Assembly (NCBI GenBank): GCA_963735955.1
Contig: CAVTND010000004.1
Location: 153,182-217,181 of the forward strand
Length of the DNA: 64,000 nucleotides
From: CAVTND01 sp963735955
Lineage (GTDB): Bacteria > Pseudomonadota > Gammaproteobacteria > Burkholderiales > Burkholderiaceae_F
Direction: 5' to 3'
Part shown: positions 27,342 to 37,479 of the stretch, piece by piece
How the letters are laid out: each line of letters begins with the position of its first letter
How positions within the stretch are numbered: the stretch's first letter is position 1
Position numbers and translations under genes: made by a program
Notes under the pieces: generated by a model
What the model was told of the DNA's origin: nothing
What the model saw: the letters and a program-made list of their open reading frames with translations, nothing else
The model's database searches: none

Positions 27342-29246
27342 ATGGGCGCACCGGATACACGCATCAAGGAGACCCTGGGATTCCAGGCCGAGGTCAAGCA
27401 ACTGCTGCAGCTGATGATCCACTCGCTGTACAGCAACAAGGAAATTTTCCTGCGCGAGTTGATCAGCAATGCATCGGATGCCTGCGACAGGCTGCGATTC
27501 GAGGCGATTGCCCGTCCCGAACTGCTGACAGAAGAAGCAGAGTTCGCGATCGCCGTCGCTTTTGACAAGGCGGCACGCACGATCACGGTGTCAGACAACG
27601 GCATCGGCATGAGCCGCGAAGAGGCCATCGCGCATCTCGGCACGATTGCCAAGAGCGGTACCCGCGAATTCTTCGCTCAACTGACCGGCGACCAGCAGAA
27701 GGACGCCCAACTTATTGGCCAGTTCGGGGTCGGGTTTTATTCTAGTTTCATCGTTGCCGACCGAGTGACGGTGCTTACGCGCAAGGCCGGGCTGGCCGCT
27801 GAGGCCGCGGTGCGCTGGGAAAGCAGCGGCAGCGGCGAATTCACGGTCGAGCCTGCGGAGCGCGCCCGCCGTGGCACCGATGTGATCCTGCACCTGAAGG
27901 AGGGCGAGGACGAGCTCGCGTCGAACTGGAAGCTGCGCTCGATCCTGACCCGCTATTCAGACCACATTTCCACCCCGATCCGCATGCGCAAGGAAGTATG
28001 GGATGAGAAGAAGAGCGAGCACATCGCGACCGACGAGTTCGAGACGGTCAATCAGGCCAGCGCCCTGTGGTCGCGTAACAAGAACGAGATCAGCGAGGAG
28101 CAGTACAAGGAGTTCTATAGGCACGTCAGCCATGACTTTGGCGAGCCTTTGGCCTGGACCCACAACCGGGTCGAAGGCAAGCAGGAGTACATCCAGCTGC
28201 TCTACCTGCCGGCCAAGGCACCGTTTGACCTCTGGGACCGCCAGTCGCGCCACGGGATCAAGCTCTACGTGCGGCGCGTGTTCATCATGGACGACGCTGA
28301 GCAACTGATGCCGCCCTACCTGCGCTTCGTGCGTGGCGTGATCGACACTTCCGACCTGCCGCTGAACGTGAGCCGCGAAATCCTGCAGGAGTCGCGCGAT
28401 GTCAAGGCGATCCGCGAGGGTTCGACCAAACGCGTGCTCGGCCTGCTCGAGGACCTGGCCGAGAACCGCGCAGAGGACTTCGCAAAGTTCTGGACCGAGT
28501 TCGGCCAGGTGCTGAAGGAGGGTGTGGGCGAAGATCATGCCAACCGCGAGCGGATTGCGGCCCTGCTACGTTTCACGTCGAGCACTAGCAATGGCGCCGC
28601 GACGGTTTCGCTGAAGGACTACCTCGGCCGCATGAAGGAGGGCCAGACGGCGATCTACGTCCTCGCCGCCGATTCACTGGCCGCCGCACAGGCTAGCCCG
28701 CATCTTGAGGTGTTTCGCAAGAAGGGCGTCGAAGTCCTGCTGCTGACTGACCGCGTCGATGAATGGATGCTGTCGTTCCTGCATGAGTTCGACGGCAAGC
28801 CGGTCACGTCGGTGGCGAAGGGGGATCTCGACCTGGGCGCACTGGCCGACCAGGCGGAAAAGGACGAACAGGCCAAAGCGGCGGACGAGTACAAGGAGCT
28901 GGTTGGCAAGGTCAAGGCAGCCCTCGGTGAACGGGTCGAGGACGTCCGCATTACTTTGCGGCTGACCGAGTCGCCCGCCTGCGTGGTGGTCGGCCGAGAC
29001 GCGATGAGTTCACACCTGCAGCGCCTGTTAAAGGCGGCCGGGCAGGCCGCGCCGGAGGCCAAACCGATCCTCGAGCTCAATCCGCATCACGCCCTGGTTC
29101 AGCGCTTGAAGGCGGACGAGGCTCGCTTGCCGGACTGGGCAGCCCTGCTGCTTGATCAGGCCGTGCTGGCGGAAGGTGGCCAGCTCGCTGACCCGGCGGC
29201 GTTCGTCAAGCGAGTCAACCAGATGCTGCTGGATGGCAAAGGCTGA
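27342..29246 (+). CDS. htpG: Hsp90-family chaperone HtpG
   Basis: 634 residues, normal for HtpG, with a strong AGGAGAGG ribosome-binding site. The N-terminal GHKL ATPase has LISNASDACDRLRFEA, VSDNGIGMSREE and GQFGVGFYSSFIVADRV. The middle domain carries RGVIDTSDLPLNVSREILQE, and a C-terminal dimerisation domain follows. It folds or remodels client proteins in the cytosol using ATP. Overlaps the next gene by 14 bp. Confidence 0.97.
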   Translation: MGAPDTRIKETLGFQAEVKQLLQLMIHSLYSNKEIFLRELISNASDACDRLRFEAIARPELLTEEAEFAIAVAFDKAARTITVSDNGIGMSREEAIAHLGTIAKSGTREFFAQLTGDQQKDAQLIGQFGVGFYSSFIVADRVTVLTRKAGLAAEAAVRWESSGSGEFTVEPAERARRGTDVILHLKEGEDELASNWKLRSILTRYSDHISTPIRMRKEVWDEKKSEHIATDEFETVNQASALWSRNKNEISEEQYKEFYRHVSHDFGEPLAWTHNRVEGKQEYIQLLYLPAKAPFDLWDRQSRHGIKLYVRRVFIMDDAEQLMPPYLRFVRGVIDTSDLPLNVSREILQESRDVKAIREGSTKRVLGLLEDLAENRAEDFAKFWTEFGQVLKEGVGEDHANRERIAALLRFTSSTSNGAATVSLKDYLGRMKEGQTAIYVLAADSLAAAQASPHLEVFRKKGVEVLLLTDRVDEWMLSFLHEFDGKPVTSVAKGDLDLGALADQAEKDEQAKAADEYKELVGKVKAALGERVEDVRITLRLTESPACVVVGRDAMSSHLQRLLKAAGQAAPEAKPILELNPHHALVQRLKADEARLPDWAALLLDQAVLAEGGQLADPAAFVKRVNQMLLDGKG

Positions 29247-29766
29247 AGGGGGCAGTTCGGAGGCCGGGGCGGGCGCTCCATTGCTCGGATTTCCGCCCAT
29301 CATCGACCGGCGGGTCGAGCGCCTGATTCTTGGTTCATTTCCCTCGGCGGCCTCGCTCGCGGCCGGGCAGTACTACGCCCATCCGGGCAATCAGTTCTGG
29401 GCCCTGCTCGGACGTCTGATCGACGAGCCGCTGGCCAAACTGAGCTATCGCGAGCGCCTGCCCCGCGTTCTGGCCCATCGGGTCGGAATCTGGGATGTTT
29501 ACGGTGCGTGTCAACGCCAGGGCAGTGCCGATTCCGCGATCCGCAACGGCAGACCCAATCCCTTGTCCGAGCTTCTTGCGCTTGCGCCACGCCTGCGGGC
29601 GGTGGCCTTCAATGGCTCGGCAGCCGGTCGATTTCAGCCGCTTTTCAAGCAAGCGGGCCTTCAAGCTGCGGTGCTACCGTCCTCCAGTCGCGCCCATGCC
29701 ACCCTCAGCTTTGAACGGAAGCTGACGCTTTGGCGGGCGTGGTGGCGTCAGTCCTCGGGGGACTGA
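29233..29766 (+). CDS. DNA-deoxyinosine glycosylase (UDG superfamily, HDG-type)
   Basis: 177 residues with ATG 29233 inside the end of htpG. UDG-fold motifs: LILGSFPSAASLAAGQYYAH, PGNQFWALLG, VGIWDVYGACQRQGSADSAI, VAFNG and LPSSSRAHATLS. These match the hypoxanthine/deoxyinosine glycosylase subfamily, which removes deaminated adenine from DNA. Coupled translation with htpG is possible from the overlap. Confidence 0.85.
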   Translation: MAKAEGGSSEAGAGAPLLGFPPIIDRRVERLILGSFPSAASLAAGQYYAHPGNQFWALLGRLIDEPLAKLSYRERLPRVLAHRVGIWDVYGACQRQGSADSAIRNGRPNPLSELLALAPRLRAVAFNGSAAGRFQPLFKQAGLQAAVLPSSSRAHATLSFERKLTLWRAWWRQSSGD

Positions 29767-29879
29767 GGCTGAGTGGCTCCGGTCCGGGGCCTGGCCCTGG
29801 ACGCGGACTGCACGGACGATCCGGATCGGCTACTGTGCGAGCCGCCTGATCGCTACGGGGGCCCGCAGGCGCGAAATTG

Positions 29880-32285
29880 ATGAGCGAAGCAACGACAGCA
29901 ACGACCGGACGCAGCAGCCGAAGCGGTGTGCAACGCGCCCTGGTCGGTCTGCGCGCCACGATGCGCAGCAATCTCGAACCGCAACTGTCGTCGGCGGTGC
30001 GCGATGCAATTCAGGTCATCGATGCCGACGCTCAGGCGACTGGCACCCTCAAGAAGTCGGTGCGCCGTCTGCTGGTCGACCAGCGCGAGTTTTCAAGCGC
30101 TTTCTTCTCCACCATCGAACGTGAGATCGACGGCGCGGTGGATGAGATCTTCCGCGCGGACCGCAGCGAGAAAAAGGACGCGCCCAAGGCGAAGTCCGAA
30201 CTCGGGCTGGCTCTGGTCGAGTACGACCAGATGGAAGAAAACATGATGGTCGACCGCTTCGCGTCGCGGGTGCGCAACGCGGCCGATGGGCAGTACGGAC
30301 CGCTGACTCAGAGGTTGGCCAATGTGCTGGGAGTGCCGGGCCTTGGCGACCGCGACAACCCGTTTCACCCGATCCGCTTCTGCCGCGCCCTAGGTGAGGC
30401 AGTCGACAAGCTGGGCTTCAAGGGAGAGGAGCGGCTGGTCGTTATCCGTGCGTTCGAAGCCGGGCTGACGAAGCCGCTGATCGCCGTGTACACCGAGCTG
30501 AACAAGCAGCTGCAGGACCAGGGCGTCCAGGAGCAGGCGGCGGGGTTCAAGAACTCTGTCATGGGATTCCGCAATACCTTCGTCGGCACTGGACGACCGA
30601 CGCAGCAGGGGGCCACGGCGGGGATCGTCAGCGGCGCCACGGCCGAACAGCTGCTGACCGCCCTGTACCAGCGCATGCAACTGCCCCTGATGCCGCCGGG
30701 GGGGGTCACGATAACCATGGCGCCGACGCAACCCTTGTTCGAGCGCGCCGATCTGATCGCACCGCCGGCGCCGATCGGACCTGGGGCCGGCTTCCCGCAA
30801 CCGATGCCGATGCCAGTTGCGCCCGGGACGCCGATGCAATTTGCCGCGATTGATCCAGGATTGCTGGCATCAATCAATGAAGTGCAGCGCCTGAACGCGA
30901 TGGCGGCCGCAGCAGTGCGCGGCGGCTCCGCATCCAAGGCGATCAGCGAACGGGACGAGGCGCAGTTGCGCGCCCATGTCTCGGAAAAGGCGACCAAGCA
31001 GATCGACAAGCTGGTCATCGAACTGGTCGGCATGCTGTTCGATCGGATCCATCAGGACAAGCACCTGCCGGCCGAGATCAAGACCGCTCTGTCGCGCCTG
31101 CAGTTTCCGATCATGAAGGTCGCGCTGTCCGATTCAGACCTCTTCGTGTCGCCGTTGCAGCCAGCGCGCCGGCTGATGGACCGCATCGCCAGCACAGCAG
31201 TCGGCTGGATCGCCGAAGGCGAAGAGAACCAGCGCTACCTGGCCGAAGTCAACAAGGCGGTCGATACGGTCGTGGTCGCGATCAACGAGGGGCCGTCGAT
31301 ATTCGAAAAGGCGCTCGACGAGTTCCAGAAGTACCTGAACGACGAGCGGATGCGCGATGACGATCCGGTGTCGCGTGCCAAGCGGGCACTCGAAGAGGCT
31401 GAAACGCGCGAGGTCATGGCGATCAACGCGGCGATCGGAATCCGGCGCGCGTTCGATGGGGTCCAGATTGAGTCGTATCTGCGCGATTTCCTGCTTGAGA
31501 CCTGGGTCAAGGTGATGGTCGCGGCGACCATTCGCGAGCGCACGCAGCCCAACTTCGCTCGCAAGTTCCGGGACGCGGTGTCCGACCTGGTGTGGAGCGT
31601 GCAGCCGAAGATCAATCCGGAAGATCGCAAGCGTCTCGTCAAGACCATCCCGGCCGTGCTCAGCAACCTGCGCGAAGGCCTGCAGCTGATCGATCATTCT
31701 TCATCGCAGACCCAGGATTTCTTCACCCGGCTGATGGCCTCGCACGCCCAGGCCGTCAAGGCGCTCGAGGTTGCGTATGGCGCCGCGCCGGGGGTTGACG
31801 CCGGTGCGCTCAAACGGCGACTCGACGAAGTCAAGATCGTCGAGCCACCAGCCCACGAAAAGGGCGACGAGCAGTTGACGATACCGGCCTCGGTCGTGCG
31901 CAGCGCCGCGGTTGCGAACCATGCGGAATTCAACGTTCTTGATTCACCGCCGACGGTTGCACCGGAGGAGATGATCCCGGTCGAGAAATTCAGTGACGAC
32001 CAGATCGATGACATGATCGAGATGTGGGAGCGCGGATCCTGGTTCGACCTGTATACCGGCAGCCAGACCGAACGCGTGCGATTGCGCTGGATCAGCCCGC
32101 GCCGCAATTTCTACCTGTTCACGTCGGCCGAGACCGGCAAGGCGCATTCGCTGGCTCCGGTCGTGCTGCGCGGCTATGTGCGTGCCGGCCGGCTCAGGTC
32201 GGTTGAACATGCACCATTGTTTGAACGTGTGGTGAACGACCTGATGCACGAACTGAAGACCAATACCGAAGTGCATACTGCCTGA
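29880..32285 (+). CDS. DUF1631 family protein, paralogue 1
   Basis: About 801 residues from ATG 29880 (a TTG directly before is an alternative). Mostly helical. The conserved core is KQIDKLVIELVGMLFDRI, LPAEIKTALSRLQFPIMK, LMDRIASTAVGW, and then DDPVSRAKRALEEAETREVM and FARKFRDAVSDLVWSVQPK. A Pro/Met-rich linker (about 275-320) divides the N- and C-terminal halves. The last 90 residues (RWISPRRNFYLFTS, RAGRLRSVEHAPLFERVV) look like a compact beta domain. Function is unknown. Closely related to the gene at 33171. Confidence 0.9.
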   Translation: MSEATTATTGRSSRSGVQRALVGLRATMRSNLEPQLSSAVRDAIQVIDADAQATGTLKKSVRRLLVDQREFSSAFFSTIEREIDGAVDEIFRADRSEKKDAPKAKSELGLALVEYDQMEENMMVDRFASRVRNAADGQYGPLTQRLANVLGVPGLGDRDNPFHPIRFCRALGEAVDKLGFKGEERLVVIRAFEAGLTKPLIAVYTELNKQLQDQGVQEQAAGFKNSVMGFRNTFVGTGRPTQQGATAGIVSGATAEQLLTALYQRMQLPLMPPGGVTITMAPTQPLFERADLIAPPAPIGPGAGFPQPMPMPVAPGTPMQFAAIDPGLLASINEVQRLNAMAAAAVRGGSASKAISERDEAQLRAHVSEKATKQIDKLVIELVGMLFDRIHQDKHLPAEIKTALSRLQFPIMKVALSDSDLFVSPLQPARRLMDRIASTAVGWIAEGEENQRYLAEVNKAVDTVVVAINEGPSIFEKALDEFQKYLNDERMRDDDPVSRAKRALEEAETREVMAINAAIGIRRAFDGVQIESYLRDFLLETWVKVMVAATIRERTQPNFARKFRDAVSDLVWSVQPKINPEDRKRLVKTIPAVLSNLREGLQLIDHSSSQTQDFFTRLMASHAQAVKALEVAYGAAPGVDAGALKRRLDEVKIVEPPAHEKGDEQLTIPASVVRSAAVANHAEFNVLDSPPTVAPEEMIPVEKFSDDQIDDMIEMWERGSWFDLYTGSQTERVRLRWISPRRNFYLFTSAETGKAHSLAPVVLRGYVRAGRLRSVEHAPLFERVVNDLMHELKTNTEVHTA

Positions 32286-32298
32286 GGCGCCGGAAGAA

Positions 32299-33051
32299 GT
32301 GGGACGCCGCCGGCGTTCGCCGATCACGCTGTCTGAAGACGATGGCGTCCGCTACCTGCACTTCGGCACCGAGTGGGTGCAGGGTGGGATGCGGATCGCA
32401 CGACCGTTTGCGCTCGAGCTCGAGTATCAACGGCAGATGATGGCGCTGGCTCTGCTGATCCCACAACCGCGCCGCATTGTGCAATTGGGGCTGGGAGCGG
32501 CCGCGCTCACGAAGTTCTGTCTTCGCCATGTTGAAAGCGCCCATGTGACGGCGGTCGAAATCAGCCAGGCGGTGATCGACGCGGCACGCGCCTGGTTCTT
32601 CTTGCCGACAGACAATGAGCGCCTCACCGTGGTGGTGGCCGATGCCCGCGAGCACATGGCGGCGCGCCGCCCGCAGCGCGCGGATTGGCTGCAGGTCGAT
32701 CTGTACGACGCCGCGGCGCGCGGTCCGGTGTACGACGATTTTGAGTTCTACCGGAGTTGCCGCCGCAGCCTGGGCAAACCGGGCGTTGCTGCGTTCAACC
32801 TGTTTGGAAGTTCCTTTGAGAACAGCTTGGCGTCGATTGCCAAGGCTTTTTCAGATCGTGTGCTGGTGCTGTCCGAGGTCGAGGAAGGCAATCGAATCGT
32901 TCTGGCGGCGGCGGGACCGGTTATCGAGGCCTCGTCCGCCGAACTGGACCGACGCGCCGGCAGTATCGAATCGGCATGGAAACTTCCGGCCGGGCGATGG
33001 GTTTCCGACCTGCTTCGAGCCAATGGCGACGAAGATCAGCTATCCATTTGA
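32299..33051 (+). CDS. spermidine-synthase-like (SAM-dependent) protein
   Basis: 250 residues, GTG start 13 bp after the DUF1631 gene. Pattern of spermidine-synthase-fold proteins: GGMRIARPFALELEYQRQMM, the SAM/dcSAM loop VQLGLGAAALTKFC, VTAVEISQAVIDAARAWF, and DWLQVDLYDA. Many such bacterial proteins are not true spermidine synthases, and key polyamine-site residues cannot be confirmed. The position between two DUF1631 genes suggests a shared pathway. Confidence 0.75.
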   Translation: MGRRRRSPITLSEDDGVRYLHFGTEWVQGGMRIARPFALELEYQRQMMALALLIPQPRRIVQLGLGAAALTKFCLRHVESAHVTAVEISQAVIDAARAWFFLPTDNERLTVVVADAREHMAARRPQRADWLQVDLYDAAARGPVYDDFEFYRSCRRSLGKPGVAAFNLFGSSFENSLASIAKAFSDRVLVLSEVEEGNRIVLAAAGPVIEASSAELDRRAGSIESAWKLPAGRWVSDLLRANGDEDQLSI

Positions 33052-33094
33052 GGCCACAGTGAAAATTGGCACCTTGCTCGCGCGCTTATGTAGC

Positions 33095-33122
33095 TTGACA
33101 CACCGTGCAACGCAGATAGAGT
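33095..33122 (+). promoter_or_regulatory. sigma-70-type promoter upstream of the second DUF1631 gene
   Basis: A perfect TTGACA is followed after 16 bases by TAGAGT. It is about 50 bp before the ATG at 33171. Confidence 0.45.
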
Positions 33123-33170
33123 CAGACTTCTGTCCGGATTGCCTCTGAGGGCAACCGCCTAGCCGCTCGC

Positions 33171-35597
33171 ATGGAGTTTTCTTCCAACACCGACACCTCG
33201 CGCCCGATCGGCGAGATGCCCTATGTGACGGCCTCACAGGCCTCCACATTGATGCGTTCGGCCATGGCGATCGCCAACGAGCTGATCGGCCATGCGTTCC
33301 CGGATATCGTCCGGGCGCTGGGCGAAGAGCTGTCCGGCAAATGGGACTTCGATGTCGGCACGCCCCTCGTTCAGCGTCATCTGCATGGCAAGGGTGACGA
33401 GCTTTGCCGCGCATTCACCCACTTTCTGACCGAGGCGCAGGATCGCGCCTTTCACGAATTGACGGTCGGCCGCGAGCAGCCTGCGCCTGGCACGCTTGAC
33501 GCCGAAACGCTTTCGCTGGTCGATTCGATCTCGGTCGAAAGCAACACCGTGGTCGAGCGCCATGCAAGCAAGGTTGGCGGCTTCGCCGACTTGCCGTTGC
33601 GTGATCTGAACCTTGTCGTCGCCTTCCTGCTTGGTCGCAGCGTCGTTCGCAATTCAGAAAACCCGCTTGGTCCGAATGTGATGATGCGCGCCCTGTTGCG
33701 CACCGCCGAGGAAACCGATCTCAGCAAGGAAGCCTGGGAATTCTTTCTCACCAGCTTTGAGCGACCGTTCGGCGAAGAGCTTGTACGCATCATTCGGCAA
33801 CTGCTGGATCATTTTTCGAATCACGGCGTCGACGTGCGGTCGATCCGCCGTCAACTGTCAGCGCCGCGGGGATCCCCGCAACCGTGGCAAGTGCCTGAGG
33901 TCGGCGGTGGTGCGACTGCCGGGCAGTGGGGCGGGCCGGACAGCCGCGGTGGGGCCGAAGGTCGGGGCGCTGCCCCGCGTGGCGGTCCCGGTACCCGCGG
34001 TGGCCCTTCAGTTGCAGCGGCCGAAGGCGGCCCGGCGCACGCGCTTAATGCGAGTGAGCCCAACGTTCTGCTTGGCGGCCTGCTGACACGGCTGCAATCC
34101 AACGCTCGCGGCTCACGCCTGCCGTCCCTGCCGTCGCTTGGCCCAGCGCCGCAGGAGTTGCTCCAATCAGTCGGCGAGTTCCAGCGTGAAGGGCTGGAGG
34201 GATATGTCGAGACCGGTGTATTTGCGGCGCCGCCGACCGGTGATTCAATTCGCGCGGTGCGCGATGAGCTGATCAGCAAGTCAACGCGCACGGTCGACAA
34301 GCTGACGATCGAGCTGGTCGGCATGCTGTTCGATCACGTGATGCAGGACAAGCAGGTGCCGGCCGAAATCAAGGCCCGCCTGTCGCGCCTGCAGTTCCCG
34401 GTGCTCAAGGCGGCGCTGATGGACGCCGCCTTTTTCGCGTCGAGTGCCCACCCGGCGCGCAAGCTGATTGACCGCATCGCGGGAACAGCGGCCGGCTGGG
34501 AGCCCTATGGCGATGACAACCTGAAGTACGCCAAGCAAGTTGACCGCTCGATCGCCGAAATCCTCAAGAATTTCGAAACCGATGTCGGCGTGTTCGAGCG
34601 CGTCTACACCGAGTTCGACAAGTTCGTCTCCGACATCGAACCGGAAGAAAATGACCCGGTCTCGCGCGCCAAGAAGGCACTCGAGGCGGCCGAGAAGCAC
34701 GAAGTCCTGACGATTAACACCACGATCCAGGTCCGGCGCGCTTTCGAGCGGGTCGACCTCGAGCCATACATCAAGGAGTTCCTGCTTGGTGCCTGGGTCA
34801 AGGTCTTGGTGACGGCGACGGTGCGCAGTGAAAAGCAGCCTGGCTTTTCCAAGGCCTTCCGCGAAGTGATCCACGAGCTGGTCTGGTCGGTGCAGCCCAA
34901 GGCCAGCACTGAAGACCGCGCCAAGCTGGTCAAGATGATCCCAGGCATGGTGCGCGTGCTGCGCGACGGCTTCGGACTGATCAACATCGCCGAGCGCGAT
35001 CGCGAACTGTTCTTCACCCAGCTGATGGAATCGCACGCAATGGCGGTCAAGCCGGTCGACCAGGCGGCCTACATCAAGTCGAGTTTGCTGACCTCGGAGC
35101 TGCGCGCCAAGATCGACGGCATGCAGTTGTCAGGAGTGTTCCCGGTCACCACGGTGCCTGGTGGCATCCGCGTATCGACCGGACTGATCATGCGCGCGGC
35201 GGCCGAACACAACGCCGACATCGTGATGCCGGACCCCTTGACCGATATCGCGCGCCTGGACCCGGTCGAGGATGCGCGGGTGCAGGAAGAGATCGGACGC
35301 TGGCAGCGCGGCAACTGGTTCAAGCTCTGGAACGGAATGGAATATGTGCGCGCCAAGCTGCGCTGGATGAGTCCCCTGCGGACTCTGTTCCTGTTCGCCA
35401 GCGAACACGATGCCAAGGCCCACGTGCTGTCGTCCGACATGTTGAAGTCCTACCTGGCGCGCAAGTACATCGAGCCGCTTGAAAGCGTCGCGCTGACCAA
35501 GCGCGCGGTCGATGCCGTGGTGGCCGATTTCGAAAGCACGCCGGATCGCGCGAGTGCGATGGCGGCCCGCTACAAGGTGTCGGCGCCGGCGGCCTGA
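33171..35597 (+). CDS. DUF1631 family protein, paralogue 2
   Basis: 808 residues. Shares the core of the first paralogue: RTVDKLTIELVGMLFDHV, VPAEIKARLSRLQFPVLK, KLIDRIAGTAAGW, NDPVSRAKKALEAAEKHEV, KAFREVIHELVWSVQPK and the C-terminal RWMSPLRTLFLFAS. In place of the Pro/Met linker it has a Gly/Arg-rich low-complexity linker (about 245-285, GGPDSRGGAEGRGAAPRGG). Function unknown. The pair probably arose by duplication, then diverged in the linkers. Confidence 0.9.
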   Translation: MEFSSNTDTSRPIGEMPYVTASQASTLMRSAMAIANELIGHAFPDIVRALGEELSGKWDFDVGTPLVQRHLHGKGDELCRAFTHFLTEAQDRAFHELTVGREQPAPGTLDAETLSLVDSISVESNTVVERHASKVGGFADLPLRDLNLVVAFLLGRSVVRNSENPLGPNVMMRALLRTAEETDLSKEAWEFFLTSFERPFGEELVRIIRQLLDHFSNHGVDVRSIRRQLSAPRGSPQPWQVPEVGGGATAGQWGGPDSRGGAEGRGAAPRGGPGTRGGPSVAAAEGGPAHALNASEPNVLLGGLLTRLQSNARGSRLPSLPSLGPAPQELLQSVGEFQREGLEGYVETGVFAAPPTGDSIRAVRDELISKSTRTVDKLTIELVGMLFDHVMQDKQVPAEIKARLSRLQFPVLKAALMDAAFFASSAHPARKLIDRIAGTAAGWEPYGDDNLKYAKQVDRSIAEILKNFETDVGVFERVYTEFDKFVSDIEPEENDPVSRAKKALEAAEKHEVLTINTTIQVRRAFERVDLEPYIKEFLLGAWVKVLVTATVRSEKQPGFSKAFREVIHELVWSVQPKASTEDRAKLVKMIPGMVRVLRDGFGLINIAERDRELFFTQLMESHAMAVKPVDQAAYIKSSLLTSELRAKIDGMQLSGVFPVTTVPGGIRVSTGLIMRAAAEHNADIVMPDPLTDIARLDPVEDARVQEEIGRWQRGNWFKLWNGMEYVRAKLRWMSPLRTLFLFASEHDAKAHVLSSDMLKSYLARKYIEPLESVALTKRAVDAVVADFESTPDRASAMAARYKVSAPAA

Positions 35598-35631
35598 CGC
35601 GCCTCGACCCCTTCGCGAAATACCTAGCTCG

Positions 35632-37479
35632 ATGAGTCACAAGGAAGCCCATCTGAAGATCGCTTCACCGCCGCGCGAGCGACCCGCTTCGCCGCCTGCC
35701 TCGCCGCCGGCGCCCCCGGCAGTGCCGAACGGACGAGTCACGGGGGGCTACCTCCTGAAGCAGCTGGTGGCAGACGGCATGCTCGCAGCCAGCGACGCCG
35801 AGCGCCATAAGGTCACCGGCGGTCGCGACCGTGCCGGCCATCCGATAGCCTCGCTGGCGGAGATGAATTTCCGCACGCCGGACAACGAGCGTCGGCTGCT
35901 CGATCTCGAGACCCTGACCCACTGGTTGGCCGACAAGGCCGGCCTGCCGTACTTCCATATCGATCCTCTGCGCGTGGACTTCACGCGCGTGGTCGATGTG
36001 ATGTCCGCGTCCTATGCGACGACCTACTCGATCCTGCCGGTAGCGATGACGGCTACTGAGGTCACGATCGCCACCTCCGAGCCGTTCCAGACCGGCTGGG
36101 AACGCGAGATCGAACAGATCACCAAGAAGACCGTCAAGCGGGTGGTGTCCAGCCCACTCGATGTCGCGCGCTACACGACCGAGTTCTACAAGCTGGCACA
36201 GCAGGTCAAGGGCGCGGCCAAGACGGGGGCCACGCCGCTGGTATCGAGCTTCGAGCAGCTGGTTGAATTGGGCGGCAAGGTCGAGGCCAACGACGCGCAT
36301 GTCATTCATATCGTCGACTGGCTGTTGCAGTACGCGTTCGACCAGCGCGCGAGTGACATCCATCTCGAGCCGCGACGCGAATTCGGCGTCGCGCGCTTCC
36401 GCATCGACGGCGTTCTGCATCAGGTCTATCAGGTCCCGGCCGGCGTGATGGCTGCGATGACGAGTCGCATCAAGCTGCTTGGCCGCATGGACGTGGTCGA
36501 GAAGCGCCGCCCGCAGGACGGGCGCATCAAGACCAAGGTGAGCACCGGTCCGAATGCCGGACGCGAAGTCGAGATCCGATTGTCGACACTTCCGACGGCG
36601 TTTGGCGAAAAACTCGTCATGCGGATCTTCGATCCGGAAGTGGTTGTCCGCAGCTATGCAGAGCTCGGCTTCTCGCCTGAGGAGGCGAAGATCTGGGAGG
36701 GTTTGATCCACCGTCCTTCGGGCATCGTGCTGGTTACGGGGCCCACCGGCTCGGGCAAGACCACGACCCTGTACTCGACGCTCAAGCAGCTGGCGACCGA
36801 CGAGGTCAATGTCAGCACGGTCGAGGATCCGATCGAAATGGTCGATCCAGCGCTCAACCAGATGCAGGTCCAGCACGGCATCGACCTCGGCTTCGCCGAC
36901 GGTCTGCGCGCGCTGATGCGACAGGACCCGGACATCATCATGATCGGTGAGATCCGCGACAAGGAAACCGCGGATATGGCAGTGCAGGCGGCGCTGACGG
37001 GCCACCTGGTCTTTTCCACTCTGCACACCAATGATGCAGCAGCGTCGATCGCGCGGCTGCTCGAACTTGGCGTGCCGAACTATCTGGTCAATGCCACCCT
37101 GATCGGCATCCTCGCGCAGCGGCTGGTCAGGATTCTGTGCCCGCACTGCAAGGCGCCCGGTGAACCGATCGAGCCAACGATGTGGAAGGAACTTGTCGCC
37201 CCGTGGCGCTCGAACGTGCCGGACAAGATCTACCACCCGGTCGGCTGCCTCGAATGCCGCCGCACCGGCTACATGGGGCGCACCGGGCTGATCGAGATGC
37301 TGGTGATGACGGACGCGATGCGCAAGCTGATCGCCGAGGGCGCCGACCTCGTGCAGTTGCGCGGCCAGGCCGCGCGCGACGGCCTGCGCTCGCTGCGTGT
37401 TTCGGGCGCGGAGAAGATCGCCAAGAGCGTGACCACACTGGACGAGGTGCTGAAGGCCGCACCGCCGTTCAACAGCTGA
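35632..37479 (+). CDS. GspE/PilB-type secretion or pilus ATPase
   Basis: About 615 residues from ATG 35632. A proline-rich N-terminal tail (about 10-35) leads to a GspE N1-like domain. The ATPase core has Walker A GPTGSGKTTTLY (near 370), Asp box VEDPIEMVDP, Walker B DPDIIMIGEIRDKETADMAV and His box TGHLVFSTLHTNDAA. Two CxxC motifs (CPHCK near 502; CLECRRTGYMGRTG near 538) form the zinc tetracysteine site of PilB/GspE. No other type II or IV machinery is beside it, so the system it powers is unknown; it may act with the adjacent DUF1631 genes. Confidence 0.9.
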   Translation: MSHKEAHLKIASPPRERPASPPASPPAPPAVPNGRVTGGYLLKQLVADGMLAASDAERHKVTGGRDRAGHPIASLAEMNFRTPDNERRLLDLETLTHWLADKAGLPYFHIDPLRVDFTRVVDVMSASYATTYSILPVAMTATEVTIATSEPFQTGWEREIEQITKKTVKRVVSSPLDVARYTTEFYKLAQQVKGAAKTGATPLVSSFEQLVELGGKVEANDAHVIHIVDWLLQYAFDQRASDIHLEPRREFGVARFRIDGVLHQVYQVPAGVMAAMTSRIKLLGRMDVVEKRRPQDGRIKTKVSTGPNAGREVEIRLSTLPTAFGEKLVMRIFDPEVVVRSYAELGFSPEEAKIWEGLIHRPSGIVLVTGPTGSGKTTTLYSTLKQLATDEVNVSTVEDPIEMVDPALNQMQVQHGIDLGFADGLRALMRQDPDIIMIGEIRDKETADMAVQAALTGHLVFSTLHTNDAAASIARLLELGVPNYLVNATLIGILAQRLVRILCPHCKAPGEPIEPTMWKELVAPWRSNVPDKIYHPVGCLECRRTGYMGRTGLIEMLVMTDAMRKLIAEGADLVQLRGQAARDGLRSLRVSGAEKIAKSVTTLDEVLKAAPPFNS

